A DNA stretch of 43,377 nucleotides from Bacteroidota bacterium (GTDB lineage Bacteria; Bacteroidota; Bacteroidia; Cytophagales; Cyclobacteriaceae), in contig JAEZEH010000188.1 in NCBI GenBank assembly GCA_023417785.1, forward strand, positions 1 to 43,377, read 5' to 3'. Position numbers and translations under genes: made by a program. Positions 25,655 through 33,647 of this stretch are shown here, piece by piece. Within the stretch, counting starts at the first letter, position 1, and the number at the start of each line of letters is the position of its first letter. The notes under the pieces are model-generated. The model saw only the letters and a program-made list of their open reading frames with translations. It did no database searches and had not been told where the DNA came from.

Positions 25655-26743
25655 ATGCACGTTCTATCCGCATTACCTCATCATCACACAAAAGCACCCG
25701 CCACGATAATGAAACAAAAACCTATAACACGCTGGCTCATCTTCGTATCGGCGTTGCTGATGATCATTTCATACTTCGTTCCCGTATGGCAGATTCTCAT
25801 GTGGGCGCCTCAGTACCCTGAAGGTCTCGAAATGAAAATCTGGCTAAATACATTGTCGGGAGATTACAAAATAATCAGTGGTCTTAATCATTATATCGGG
25901 ATGAAGCACATCGCAGTTGAGATGTTCCCTGAATTCAAGTACATGATTTATATCGTGGGGGCACTGATTGCAGTGGGTCTGCTGACGGCCGCGCTCAATA
26001 AAAGGCCGATGGTGATCATATACCCTGGGTTATTAATCCTGGCAGGGGTTGCCGGAATGGTGGACTTTTACCAATGGGGTTACGACTATGGTCACAACCT
26101 GGATCCTACTGCTCCGATTGTGGTGCCCGGGATGGCATATCAGCCGCCGTTGCTGGGTACGAAACAACTGCTGAACTTCACGGCGTACTCGGGACCAGAT
26201 CTTGGGGGTTTCGTGTTCCTTGTTTCAGGGTTGCTGGCAATCGGCGCCGTAGTAGTTGAATTTTACCTGAAGAAAAAGACACCAGTATTAGCCGGGCTTT
26301 CGCTGGCCTTGATCATTACCTCTATGTCAAGTTGTTCCACAGGACCAGAGCCGATTGCCTATGGAAAGGATGGTTGTCATTCCTGTAAAATGATCATGAT
26401 GGACAACCGGTTCGGAACAGAAATCGTCACGAAAAAAGGTAAGATCTACAAATTCGACGACATCAATTGCATGCAGCGCTTCCTGCAATCTGAGGCGGTA
26501 CACAAGAATGATGTTGCGCATATGCTCGTTACGGATTTTAGTAACCCCGGATCACTCATCGATGTACACGCCGCCGTCTTTGTGCATTCATCTGAGATAA
26601 AAAGTCCTATGGGAAGTAATATTGCTGCTTTTAAATCCGCGGCAGACATACCATCACAAAGGTCAGAATGGGTTGAACGGACAATGGCATGGAAGGACCT
26701 TCAAAGTCCGGGCCACCATCACGAAGATCACGCCGCGCACTAA
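25655..26743 (+). CDS. nosL: NosL copper-chaperone domain fused to a membrane protein
   Basis: A 362-residue fusion. Residues about 18-230 form a polytopic membrane protein (MKQKPITRWLIFVSALLMII, YMIYIVGALIAVGLL, PMVIIYPGLLILAGVAGM, GGFVFLVSGLLAIGAVVV) of the kind encoded next to nosL in clade II clusters. It runs without a stop into what looks like a complete NosL precursor: KKKTPVLAGLSLALIITSMSSC is a former lipoprotein signal, followed by GCHSCKMIMMD and KFDDINCMQRF. NosL delivers Cu(I) for NosZ assembly. ATG 25655 is chosen for its A/T-rich upstream context; ATG 25709 is the alternative. The C-terminus is His-rich (HHHEDHAAH). Confidence 0.88.
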   Translation: MHVLSALPHHHTKAPATIMKQKPITRWLIFVSALLMIISYFVPVWQILMWAPQYPEGLEMKIWLNTLSGDYKIISGLNHYIGMKHIAVEMFPEFKYMIYIVGALIAVGLLTAALNKRPMVIIYPGLLILAGVAGMVDFYQWGYDYGHNLDPTAPIVVPGMAYQPPLLGTKQLLNFTAYSGPDLGGFVFLVSGLLAIGAVVVEFYLKKKTPVLAGLSLALIITSMSSCSTGPEPIAYGKDGCHSCKMIMMDNRFGTEIVTKKGKIYKFDDINCMQRFLQSEAVHKNDVAHMLVTDFSNPGSLIDVHAAVFVHSSEIKSPMGSNIAAFKSAADIPSQRSEWVERTMAWKDLQSPGHHHEDHAAH

Positions 26744-26779
26744 TTTGATGGATTTACAAGATCGCAAATTCGATGGGTT

Positions 26780-28033
26780 ATGAGAATTAGTTTTTTGCTT
26801 TTCATCCACACATTGGTGTGGTTAACATTTTCGGGCACCCGTGCTTTAGCGGGGACGATCCCGGTTGGAAAAGGGAAAACATACTCCAGCATCAACGCTG
26901 CGGTCGCTGTTGCTCAGCCGGGCGATACCATATTAGTGGAGCCGGGCGAATACCGCGAGGGAAATATTCTCGTACGGAAATCGCTTACTTTTCTGGGAGA
27001 AGGATATCCGGTGCTGAATGGTGAGAATAAATATGAAGTGTTTACGATCAACGCAGCTAACGTCACCATTGACGGATTCGTTATCAAGGACACTGGCGTG
27101 GCCAGTATCGAGGACGTTGCCGCTATCAAAGTCCTCGATTCAAAGGGCGTTCGCATCCGCAATAACCGATTTCAGAACACTTTTTTCGGAATTTATTTCG
27201 CGAACTCATCCTATTCATGGGTAGAGAATAACGCACTGGTCTCCGTTGCGGAAGCGGAGCACCAGATCGGAAACGGTATCCATATGTGGAAATGCGATCA
27301 CATAACCATAAGGAACAACGACGTTCGGGGCCACCGCGATGGAATCTATTTCGAGTTTGTTACCAATTCGCTGATTGAAAGGAATCACAGCGAAGGCAAT
27401 TTAAGGTATGGCCTCCACTTCATGTTTTCGCATAATGATGAATATCGTGAAAATACCTTTGTTCGCAATGGTGCCGGCGTAGCGGTTATGTATACGAAGG
27501 GCGTTAAGATGTTGAACAATACATTCGAACACAACTGGGGCCCATCGTCTTACGGTTTGCTATTAAAAGATATTCGTGATAGCAAGGTTGAAGACAATAA
27601 ATTTACACAGAACTCCGTGGCGATCTTTATGGAAGGCAGCAGTCGAATAAATTTTGAAAGAAACACCTTCAAAGGCAATGGATATGCGGTCAAACTGCAG
27701 GCAAGCTGTGATGGTAATGTGTTTGCCGGGAATAATTTCTTTTCAAATACTTTCGACATGGTAACGAATGGAACTCTTGTTTTAAACGAGATCCGCGAGA
27801 ACTACTGGGACCGGTATGAGGGATATGATTTGAATAAAGATCGTATCGGAGATGTGCCTTACCGGCCCGTGAGCATGTATGCGATGGTTGTCGAGCGTAT
27901 GCCCACGGCGGTATTGCTATGGCGAAGTTTTCTCGTTTTTCTGGTTGACAGATCGGAAAGGGCAATCCCCGCTATCACTCCTGAAAACCTTCGTGATGAT
28001 TTACCACAAATGAAGCCTTATGATTTTAATTGA
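26780..28033 (+). CDS. nosD: NosD copper-cluster maturation protein
   Basis: A 417-residue periplasmic right-handed beta-helix protein. The signal peptide is residues 1-25 (ending RALAG). CASH-type repeats run through most of the chain (TIDGFVIKDTG, VRIRNNRFQNTFFGIYF, ITIRNNDVRGHRDGIYFE, SLIERNHSEGNLRYGLHF, KMLNNTFEHNWG). The typical NosD end ENYWDRYEGYDLNKDRIGDVPYRP is present. With NosF and NosY it forms the ABC-type machine needed to build the CuZ centre of NosZ. It starts 37 bases after nosL and overlaps nosF by 14 bases. Confidence 0.95.
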   Translation: MRISFLLFIHTLVWLTFSGTRALAGTIPVGKGKTYSSINAAVAVAQPGDTILVEPGEYREGNILVRKSLTFLGEGYPVLNGENKYEVFTINAANVTIDGFVIKDTGVASIEDVAAIKVLDSKGVRIRNNRFQNTFFGIYFANSSYSWVENNALVSVAEAEHQIGNGIHMWKCDHITIRNNDVRGHRDGIYFEFVTNSLIERNHSEGNLRYGLHFMFSHNDEYRENTFVRNGAGVAVMYTKGVKMLNNTFEHNWGPSSYGLLLKDIRDSKVEDNKFTQNSVAIFMEGSSRINFERNTFKGNGYAVKLQASCDGNVFAGNNFFSNTFDMVTNGTLVLNEIRENYWDRYEGYDLNKDRIGDVPYRPVSMYAMVVERMPTAVLLWRSFLVFLVDRSERAIPAITPENLRDDLPQMKPYDFN

Positions 28034-28745
28034 AAATATCTGTAAGAAGTTTGGTAAGATGGTCGCATTGGACGACGTGAGTTTTTCACTTCAGTCCGGA
28101 AAGTCGTATGCGCTAATCGGGCCCAACGGTTCCGGCAAGACAACGTTGATCAAAAGCGTTCTTGGTCTGGTGATTCCAACGTCAGGTCGTATTTGTTTTG
28201 CCGGCGTTCCGATCGACCGCGACTGGACGTACCGCGAAAAGATCGGTTATATGCCACAGATTGGCCGCTATCCGGAGATGATGCGTATTGGAGAAGTTAT
28301 TGAAATGATGAAGAGCATTCGCTCAGGGAAAACGCGGTACGATGAAGAGTTGATCGACGAATTTAATCTCGGCAAACTTTATGACAAGCGGATGCATACA
28401 TTGTCTGGCGGAACACGGCAGAAGGTTAGCGCGGCGCTTGCATTTCTGTTCAATGCGCCTGTTCTTATTCTCGACGAACCTACTGCCGGCCTCGATCCTG
28501 TTTCGTCGGAGATTCTCAAAGAGAAGATACTAAAGGAGAAACAGAAGGGTAAACTCATCATTATTACGTCCCACATTTTGAACGACCTGGATGAGTTGAC
28601 TTCGAATATCATATACTTGTTCGAGGGAAGGTTACAGTACAACGACACGATCACCTCCCTCAAAAAGGAAACCGGTGAGAAAAAGCTGAATAGGGCAATT
28701 GCGACCTTCATTCGTCAAAAGGAATTAATCGAAAGTGTAAACTGA
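28020..28745 (+). CDS. nosF: NosF ABC-transporter ATPase
   Basis: A 241-residue cytoplasmic ATPase. Walker A is GPNGSGKTT (about 35-43), the signature LSGGTRQKVS (about 126), Walker B VLILDEPTAGLDP, and the switch His lies in IITSHIL. It overlaps nosD by 14 bases and nosY begins 1 base after its stop, so the three are translationally coupled. It powers conformational changes of NosY-NosD during CuZ assembly. Confidence 0.95.
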   Translation: MILIENICKKFGKMVALDDVSFSLQSGKSYALIGPNGSGKTTLIKSVLGLVIPTSGRICFAGVPIDRDWTYREKIGYMPQIGRYPEMMRIGEVIEMMKSIRSGKTRYDEELIDEFNLGKLYDKRMHTLSGGTRQKVSAALAFLFNAPVLILDEPTAGLDPVSSEILKEKILKEKQKGKLIIITSHILNDLDELTSNIIYLFEGRLQYNDTITSLKKETGEKKLNRAIATFIRQKELIESVN

Positions 28746-28746
28746 C

Positions 28747-29514
28747 ATGACACAGATAATCAAATTCATATTTCAGGATCTGCTCCGGACGCGATTCATC
28801 CTGTTTTACACATTGTTTCTCCTGCTGGCCACCTTTGCCATGTTTCAGATCGACGGGGATCCGGGGAAGGTGGTCATGAGTTTGCTGAATATTGTACTGA
28901 TGGTGGTACCCCTTGTTAGCATCATCTTTACTGCGATTCATTTTTACAATTCATATGAGTTTATAGAATTGATGCTGGCTCAGCCTGTTAACCGCAGAGT
29001 TATTTTCCTTAGTGAATACGCAGCGGTAGCCTTCTCGTTATGCTTTTCCTTTCTCGCCGGAGTTGGAGTTCCAATTTTGCTTTACGGACCTGGACCCAGC
29101 GGTCTGACTTTGCTCTTTACTGGGGTGATGCTGACATTGGTATTCGTCTCGTTGGCATTCCTCGCCGCGGTGCTCACCCGTGATAAAGCTAAGGCCATCG
29201 GTATTGCTTTGCTGTTCTGGTTTTACTTTTCACTTCTCTACGATGGACTGCTTCTTTGGATCATCTATACCTTCAATGACTATCCCCTGGAGAAGGTTAC
29301 CCTGTCACTGATTGCGTTGAATCCCGTCGATCTGGCTCGTGTGATAATGCTGCTTCAACTGGATATATCAGCCCTCATGGGGTATACGGGGGCATTTTAT
29401 AAGAACTTCTTCGGGACCTATCAGGGGCTGGGGTTTTCGGTTTTGGTGCTTTCTATGTGGATAGTTGCTCCGCTCTACTTCGCAGCGCGGGTTTTCCAGC
29501 GAAAGGACCTATAG
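28747..29514 (+). CDS. nosY: NosY ABC-transporter permease
   Basis: A 255-residue membrane protein with six hydrophobic spans (FILFYTLFLLLATFAMF, VVMSLLNIVLMVVPLVSIIF, YAAVAFSLCFSFLAGVGVPILL, LLFTGVMLTLVFVSLAFLAAVL, IALLFWFYFSLLYDGLLLWII, FSVLVLSMWIVAPLYFAARVF). It is the NosY partner of NosF and NosD. It ends the nos cluster; a weak hairpin (GCCAGCGA 29532-29539 with TCGCTGGC 29566-29573) follows, without a T-tract. Confidence 0.93.
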   Translation: MTQIIKFIFQDLLRTRFILFYTLFLLLATFAMFQIDGDPGKVVMSLLNIVLMVVPLVSIIFTAIHFYNSYEFIELMLAQPVNRRVIFLSEYAAVAFSLCFSFLAGVGVPILLYGPGPSGLTLLFTGVMLTLVFVSLAFLAAVLTRDKAKAIGIALLFWFYFSLLYDGLLLWIIYTFNDYPLEKVTLSLIALNPVDLARVIMLLQLDISALMGYTGAFYKNFFGTYQGLGFSVLVLSMWIVAPLYFAARVFQRKDL

Positions 29515-29595
29515 CCAGCCAGGGCCTCCCCGCCAGCGATGATGATTCTGTTTTAAGTTGCTGATTCGCTGGCTGTCAAAAGACTCCCGCGACTA

Positions 29596-29607
29596 TGATT
29601 TAGATCA
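29596..29607. promoter_or_regulatory. Crp/Fnr-type operator TGAT-TTAG-ATCA of the fas-hb-nadAB-queD operon
   Basis: A TGAT-N4-ATCA dyad extended to TATGAT...ATCATA. A weak -7-like element GATCTTTA (29631-29638) begins 29.5 bases from its centre, again near the class II position. The first gene starts at 29655. Confidence 0.75.
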
Positions 29608-29654
29608 TACCGAAAACGCTTGACAACAATGATCTTTAAAAAAACATTACCGAT

Positions 29655-30200
29655 ATGAGAAACTTATTTTTACTCACAACTATTTTGGGTATAACTCTGG
29701 GATGTAACCCGCAGTCGGCGGAGCAGCCAACGGAGGCTGCAATGGAGGTGGCAGGAGGTCAATCCAGAGTTCAGGATGATGAGTCCCAGCGAAATGTTGT
29801 TCAGGTGGCGGTAGCTTCGCCCGACCATAAGACCCTCGTTGCAGCACTCAAGGCGGCTGACTATGTAGATGCCCTGTCCAATGCGGGTCCATTCACTGTC
29901 TTTGCGCCTACGGATGCTGCTTTTGAAAGTCTTCCCAAAGGAACGGTCGAAACGTTGACTAAGCCTGAGAATAAATTAAAGCTTCAGGATATCCTCGAGT
30001 ACCATGTGTATGTCGGCGTTATTCGGGAAAATATGATTCAGAACAACATGAACCTTAACCAGGTTAACGGCAAAAATGTGAAAGTGACGAAGGAAGGCGA
30101 AACCATTTTAGTTAATGGAGCGAAGGTCCTCGGTGTGGTCCCTTCTTCGAACGGCGTAATATATGTAATTGATAAGGTGTTGTTACCACCTGAAAATTAA
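29655..30200 (+). CDS. Fasciclin (FAS1) domain lipoprotein
   Basis: A 181-residue protein. The signal MRNLFLLTTILGITLGC makes Cys17 the lipidation site. After a 30-residue linker comes one FAS1 domain (about 48-178) with the H1 motif AGPFTVFAPTDAAFESLP, ILEYHVYVG and the H2 motif VNGAKVLGVVPSSNGVIYVIDKVLLP. FAS1 proteins are usually adhesive or ligand-binding surface proteins. Its place as first gene of an operon with haemoglobin and NAD-synthesis genes, 9 bases before the haemoglobin, is unusual and its role there is unknown. Confidence 0.9.
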   Translation: MRNLFLLTTILGITLGCNPQSAEQPTEAAMEVAGGQSRVQDDESQRNVVQVAVASPDHKTLVAALKAADYVDALSNAGPFTVFAPTDAAFESLPKGTVETLTKPENKLKLQDILEYHVYVGVIRENMIQNNMNLNQVNGKNVKVTKEGETILVNGAKVLGVVPSSNGVIYVIDKVLLPPEN

Positions 30201-30209
30201 ATCAGTTTA

Positions 30210-30572
30210 ATGAAAAAGGATATCGCGACAAGAGAAGATATACAAGTTCTGGTCGATTCATTTTATGCAAAGGTGCAGGCTGATGACAAGCTTGCACCTG
30301 TTTTCATTCATGTAAACTGGGAAAAGCATTTGCCCGTCATGTATAATTTTTGGTCGTCGATGCTTTTCGGGGAACAAAGCTATCGCGGGAACCCATTTGA
30401 AAAACATAGGACGTTACCAATAGACGTGCAACACTTCAGTCAATGGCTTAAGCTTTTTATTGATACCGTCGATTCACGTTTCAGCGGGCCCAAGGCAGAA
30501 GAAATCAAACAACGCGCACACGCTATTGCGGGTGTGTTTCAACATAAAATGAATTTGTTTCCTGCGGAGTAA
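30210..30572 (+). CDS. Group III truncated haemoglobin
   Basis: A 120-residue globin of the TrHb3 type. Recognisable segments are VDSFYAKVQADDKLAPVF, HLPVMYNFWSSMLFGEQSYRGNPFEKH, and the proximal region HRTLPIDVQHFSQWLKLF. TrHb3 proteins bind O2 and NO and are linked to protection from NO and reactive nitrogen species in low-oxygen bacteria. It lies 9 bases after the fasciclin gene and 5 bases before nadA, under the same Fnr-like site, which supports a role in NO handling. Confidence 0.9.
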   Translation: MKKDIATREDIQVLVDSFYAKVQADDKLAPVFIHVNWEKHLPVMYNFWSSMLFGEQSYRGNPFEKHRTLPIDVQHFSQWLKLFIDTVDSRFSGPKAEEIKQRAHAIAGVFQHKMNLFPAE

Positions 30573-30577
30573 TTGAA

Positions 30578-31591
30578 ATGGATGCGGGTATGAAATCGGA
30601 TAATGGCAAATCAATGCCCGGGGTTGGAAAGTCGGAATACCTGAGAGTTCCGATCCCCCGGGGGCTCGACCTCAGGGCGGAGATTGAAAGACTGCGGAAG
30701 GAAAAAAATGCTGTTATCCTGTCGCATTATTATCAGGACGAATCAGTTCAGGATGTTGCTGATTTTATTGGCGACAGCTTGGGATTATCACAGCAGGCAT
30801 CCGGGACGCAAGCAGATATCATTGTGTTTGCCGGTGTGTACTTCATGGCGGAGACGGCCAAAATTTTGAACCCGTCTAAAAAAATACTATTACCCGATCT
30901 CAATAGTGGTTGCTCCCTTGCGGATAGTTGTACCGCGGAAAGCCTTTCGCAGTTCAAGTCGAAGTATCCTGATCACATCGTCGTTTCTTATATTAATTGC
31001 TCAGCTAAGGTTAAGGCACTGAGTGACCTGGTCTGTACTTCAGCCAATGCTGAGAAAATCATCAATTCTATTCCAGCGGATCGCGAGATCATATTCGTGC
31101 CGGATAAGAATCTTGGCAGATACCTTGTTCGTAAGACGGGCCGTGATATGAAGCTGTGGGACGGTTCTTGTGTCGTGCATGAAGCGTTTTCGATTCAAAA
31201 GTTACTTGATCTCCATCAGCAGCACCCTGAAGCGCTCATTGTGGCGCATCCCGAGTCGGAAGAGCATATACTTCGGGTAGCAAACTATGTAGGGTCAACT
31301 TCCGGTATGATTGACTTCGTTGCCCGCAGCAGTGGATCCACTTTTCTTGTTGCAACCGAGGCGGGGATTCTCCATCAAATGCAAAAGGCAGTGTCGGGGA
31401 AGACGCTGATTCCCGCTCCGGTAAATGAGAATAATACGTGTGCATGCAGCGAATGCGCGTCGATGAGACTAAGCACGTTGGAAAAAATATACAAGTGTCT
31501 GAAGTACGAGTTGCCGGAAGTTAATGTTCCGGAAGACGTTGCTGAAAAGGCGCTTAAACCTATCCGGCGCATGCTCGAACTTTCAGTTTAG
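30578..31591 (+). CDS. nadA: Quinolinate synthase A
   Basis: A 337-residue [4Fe-4S] enzyme that condenses iminoaspartate with dihydroxyacetone phosphate to quinolinate. Diagnostic parts are ILSHYYQDESVQDVADFIGDSL, the first cluster Cys region DLNSGCSLADSC, YINCSAKVKAL, the second Cys in DGSCVVHEAF and the third in NNTCACSECASM. The cluster is sensitive to O2 and NO. It lies 5 bases after the haemoglobin gene and 6 before nadB. Confidence 0.97.
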   Translation: MDAGMKSDNGKSMPGVGKSEYLRVPIPRGLDLRAEIERLRKEKNAVILSHYYQDESVQDVADFIGDSLGLSQQASGTQADIIVFAGVYFMAETAKILNPSKKILLPDLNSGCSLADSCTAESLSQFKSKYPDHIVVSYINCSAKVKALSDLVCTSANAEKIINSIPADREIIFVPDKNLGRYLVRKTGRDMKLWDGSCVVHEAFSIQKLLDLHQQHPEALIVAHPESEEHILRVANYVGSTSGMIDFVARSSGSTFLVATEAGILHQMQKAVSGKTLIPAPVNENNTCACSECASMRLSTLEKIYKCLKYELPEVNVPEDVAEKALKPIRRMLELSV

Positions 31592-31597
31592 TAGATT

Positions 31598-33145
31598 ATG
31601 GTCACAACGGACATTTTGGTCGTCGGCGGTGGAATAGCAGGGTTGTCGTTTATTGCCAAAGCCGCGAAGTGGTTTCCTCATCTTCGGATTGCTCTCCTTA
31701 CGAAAGACAATTGTATTGAGTCGAATACGCGATACGCTCAGGGCGGGATTGCCATCGCGCTGGACAGCACCCAAGACTCATTCTACAAACACATTCAGGA
31801 TACCATGGTGGCAGGAGCGGGGTTGAGCGATCCTGAAGTCGTTGAAAAAGTGGTTTCCGAGGGTCCCGATCGCCTGATTGAGTTGATCGAATGGGGAGTT
31901 CAGTTTGATAGGGACGTTACCGGACAACTTGCACTGGGTCGTGAAGGCGGGCATACTGCACACCGGATTATTCATTATAAGGATGCGACGGGATTTCAAA
32001 TAGCCGATGCGTTGCTTCGTCACATTTCACTGCTGCCCAACGTGGCCATATACGATCATCATTTCGCCATCGACCTGATCACCACAACCAGGGCCGGTAC
32101 TACTCAATGCACAGGCATACTTGCCATGGATCTCGCGCGTGGCGTAGTGAAAACGTTTGGTTCGCGGGTTACGATACTCGCTACAGGTGGCGCCGGCCAG
32201 GTCTATGCGACCACAACAAATCCATTGATCGCCACGGGTGATGGCATTGCGATGGCGCATAGAGCAGGCGCGGTGATTCGCGACATGGAGTTTATTCAGT
32301 TTCATCCAACAGCTTTTTATTCCGAAAAAGATAATCCGTCTTTTTTGATATCGGAAGCCATTCGGGGTCAGGGAGCTTACCTCAGAAATGCGGCCGGCGA
32401 ACGTTTTGTTTTCAAACATGATGCGCGGGGTGAACTCGCTTCGCGGGATATCGTGTCGAACGCAATCCATCATGAGTTGAGTCATCAGCGTGGCAAGTCA
32501 GTTTATCTCGATTGCCGGCATTTGCCCGCGCAGGAGGTTATTGAACATTTTCCGACAATCTATGATCAGTGCCGGCACCGTGGGTTGGACATAACGAGAG
32601 ATCTTATTCCGGTCGCTCCTGCGGCTCACTACGTTTGCGGTGGAGTGGCTGTTGATATGAATGGGCGCACGTCTATAGAGAACCTGTATGCCTGCGGCGA
32701 ATGCTCGCACACCGGGCTCCATGGGGCAAATCGCCTGGCGTCAAACTCTTTACTGGAGGCGTTAGTGTACGCACATCAGATTTTCCTTGATCTGGAAAGG
32801 TATGTGTCCCGGATCCCTGCACCAGAGCCTGTCTCTTTTTGTACATCATGCTCGCGAACTACACTTCAGGGAGCATGGATCGAGGCCACCAGAACGAAGC
32901 TACGGGAAGAGATGAGCAGGAATGTCGGTATCGTGAAATCCTACAATTCTTTGCGCGATTCTATGTCATTCCTGATGATAGCAAAACAGGAGGTAGACGA
33001 AAAATTTGAAATGTCAACTCTGTCTCCCGCATTAGCTGAGTTGCGAAACCTTATTGATACTGCCATTCTGATTGTTCAACATTCCCTGCAAAGGAAAGAG
33101 AACAGGGGTACATACTATAACACTGATTTACTTATTCATGCCTGA
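31598..33145 (+). CDS. nadB: L-aspartate oxidase
   Basis: A 515-residue FAD enzyme that oxidises L-aspartate to iminoaspartate, the NadA substrate; fumarate can replace O2 as electron acceptor in the family. FAD motifs are ILVVGGGIAGLSF at the start, NTRYAQGGIA, ATGGAGQVY and GANRLASNSLLEALV. Substrate-site motifs include GREGGHTAHRI, QFHPTAF and PAAHYVCGGV. The C-terminal helical domain ends ENRGTYYNTD. It overlaps queD by 8 bases. Confidence 0.97.
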   Translation: MVTTDILVVGGGIAGLSFIAKAAKWFPHLRIALLTKDNCIESNTRYAQGGIAIALDSTQDSFYKHIQDTMVAGAGLSDPEVVEKVVSEGPDRLIELIEWGVQFDRDVTGQLALGREGGHTAHRIIHYKDATGFQIADALLRHISLLPNVAIYDHHFAIDLITTTRAGTTQCTGILAMDLARGVVKTFGSRVTILATGGAGQVYATTTNPLIATGDGIAMAHRAGAVIRDMEFIQFHPTAFYSEKDNPSFLISEAIRGQGAYLRNAAGERFVFKHDARGELASRDIVSNAIHHELSHQRGKSVYLDCRHLPAQEVIEHFPTIYDQCRHRGLDITRDLIPVAPAAHYVCGGVAVDMNGRTSIENLYACGECSHTGLHGANRLASNSLLEALVYAHQIFLDLERYVSRIPAPEPVSFCTSCSRTTLQGAWIEATRTKLREEMSRNVGIVKSYNSLRDSMSFLMIAKQEVDEKFEMSTLSPALAELRNLIDTAILIVQHSLQRKENRGTYYNTDLLIHA

Positions 33146-33581
33146 CCTTCGAATTACCAAAGAGTTTTCATTTGAAATGGCGCACGCGCTGAAACACTAT
33201 TCCGGAAAATGTGAGAATATTCACGGACATACTTATCATTTGTCTGTAACGGTCAGGGGACTGGTGGTTTCCGCAGCCGATGCTCCCAAGGATGGAATGG
33301 TAATGGACTTTGGTGATCTGAAAAAAATTGTTCAGGAACGAATTCTTGATGTATTCGATCACGCCCTCGTTCTGAACGAACTAGATCAGCGAAAAGAAAG
33401 CCTTCGTCAGCTCAGTACCAAAATGATTCTCACACCCTTTCAACCTACCTCCGAGAATCTGATTCTTGATTTTGTGAAGCGTGTAAAGGAATCACTCCAG
33501 GACGATGTTCAACTGGTGCGGATGAAGCTTCGCGAGACCGCTACAAGCTATGCGGAATGGTTTGCTGAGGATAATCCATAA
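33138..33581 (+). CDS. queD: 6-carboxytetrahydropterin synthase / 6-pyruvoyl-tetrahydropterin synthase family
   Basis: A 147-residue protein of the QueD/PTPS family, which converts dihydroneopterin triphosphate on the way to queuosine or to tetrahydropterins. The zinc-binding and catalytic segment is FEMAHALKHYSGKCENIHGHTYHL, with three His and the catalytic-type Cys; MVMDFGDLKKIV and the Glu-containing KLRETATSYAEW complete the fold. The ATG at 33138 overlaps the nadB stop by 8 bases, so it is coupled to nadB; codons further up are inside nadB. QueD is more likely than PTPS in bacteria. Confidence 0.9.
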   Translation: MPDLRITKEFSFEMAHALKHYSGKCENIHGHTYHLSVTVRGLVVSAADAPKDGMVMDFGDLKKIVQERILDVFDHALVLNELDQRKESLRQLSTKMILTPFQPTSENLILDFVKRVKESLQDDVQLVRMKLRETATSYAEWFAEDNP

Positions 33582-33624
33582 AAAAAGTGGCGAACACAAG
33601 GCGGTAAAGCCCGGCGACGCCACT
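33581..33624 (-). terminator. Terminator of the NMO/PfaD-like gene
   Basis: AGTGGCG (33586-33592) pairs with CGCCACT (33618-33624) around a 25-base loop with internal pairing potential. The preceding A6 on the plus strand gives a T-tract on the minus strand. It separates the converging queD and NMO/PfaD-like genes. Confidence 0.65.
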
Positions 33625-33647
33625 ATTCACATTTACTAGTAGCCTTT

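Noticed and set aside
26272..26743. nosL as a separate gene starting inside the fused frame
   Set aside because: No Met codon precedes the hydrophobic leader; the first internal Met is within the lipobox (SMSSC), so an independent start is unlikely.
29532..29573. Hairpin after nosY as a terminator
   Set aside because: The 8-bp stem has a 26-base loop and no T-tract, so it is mentioned only as a weak hairpin in the nosY entry.
32027..32485. 152-codon open frame opposite nadB
   Set aside because: Antisense to a clear L-aspartate oxidase; composition not protein-like.
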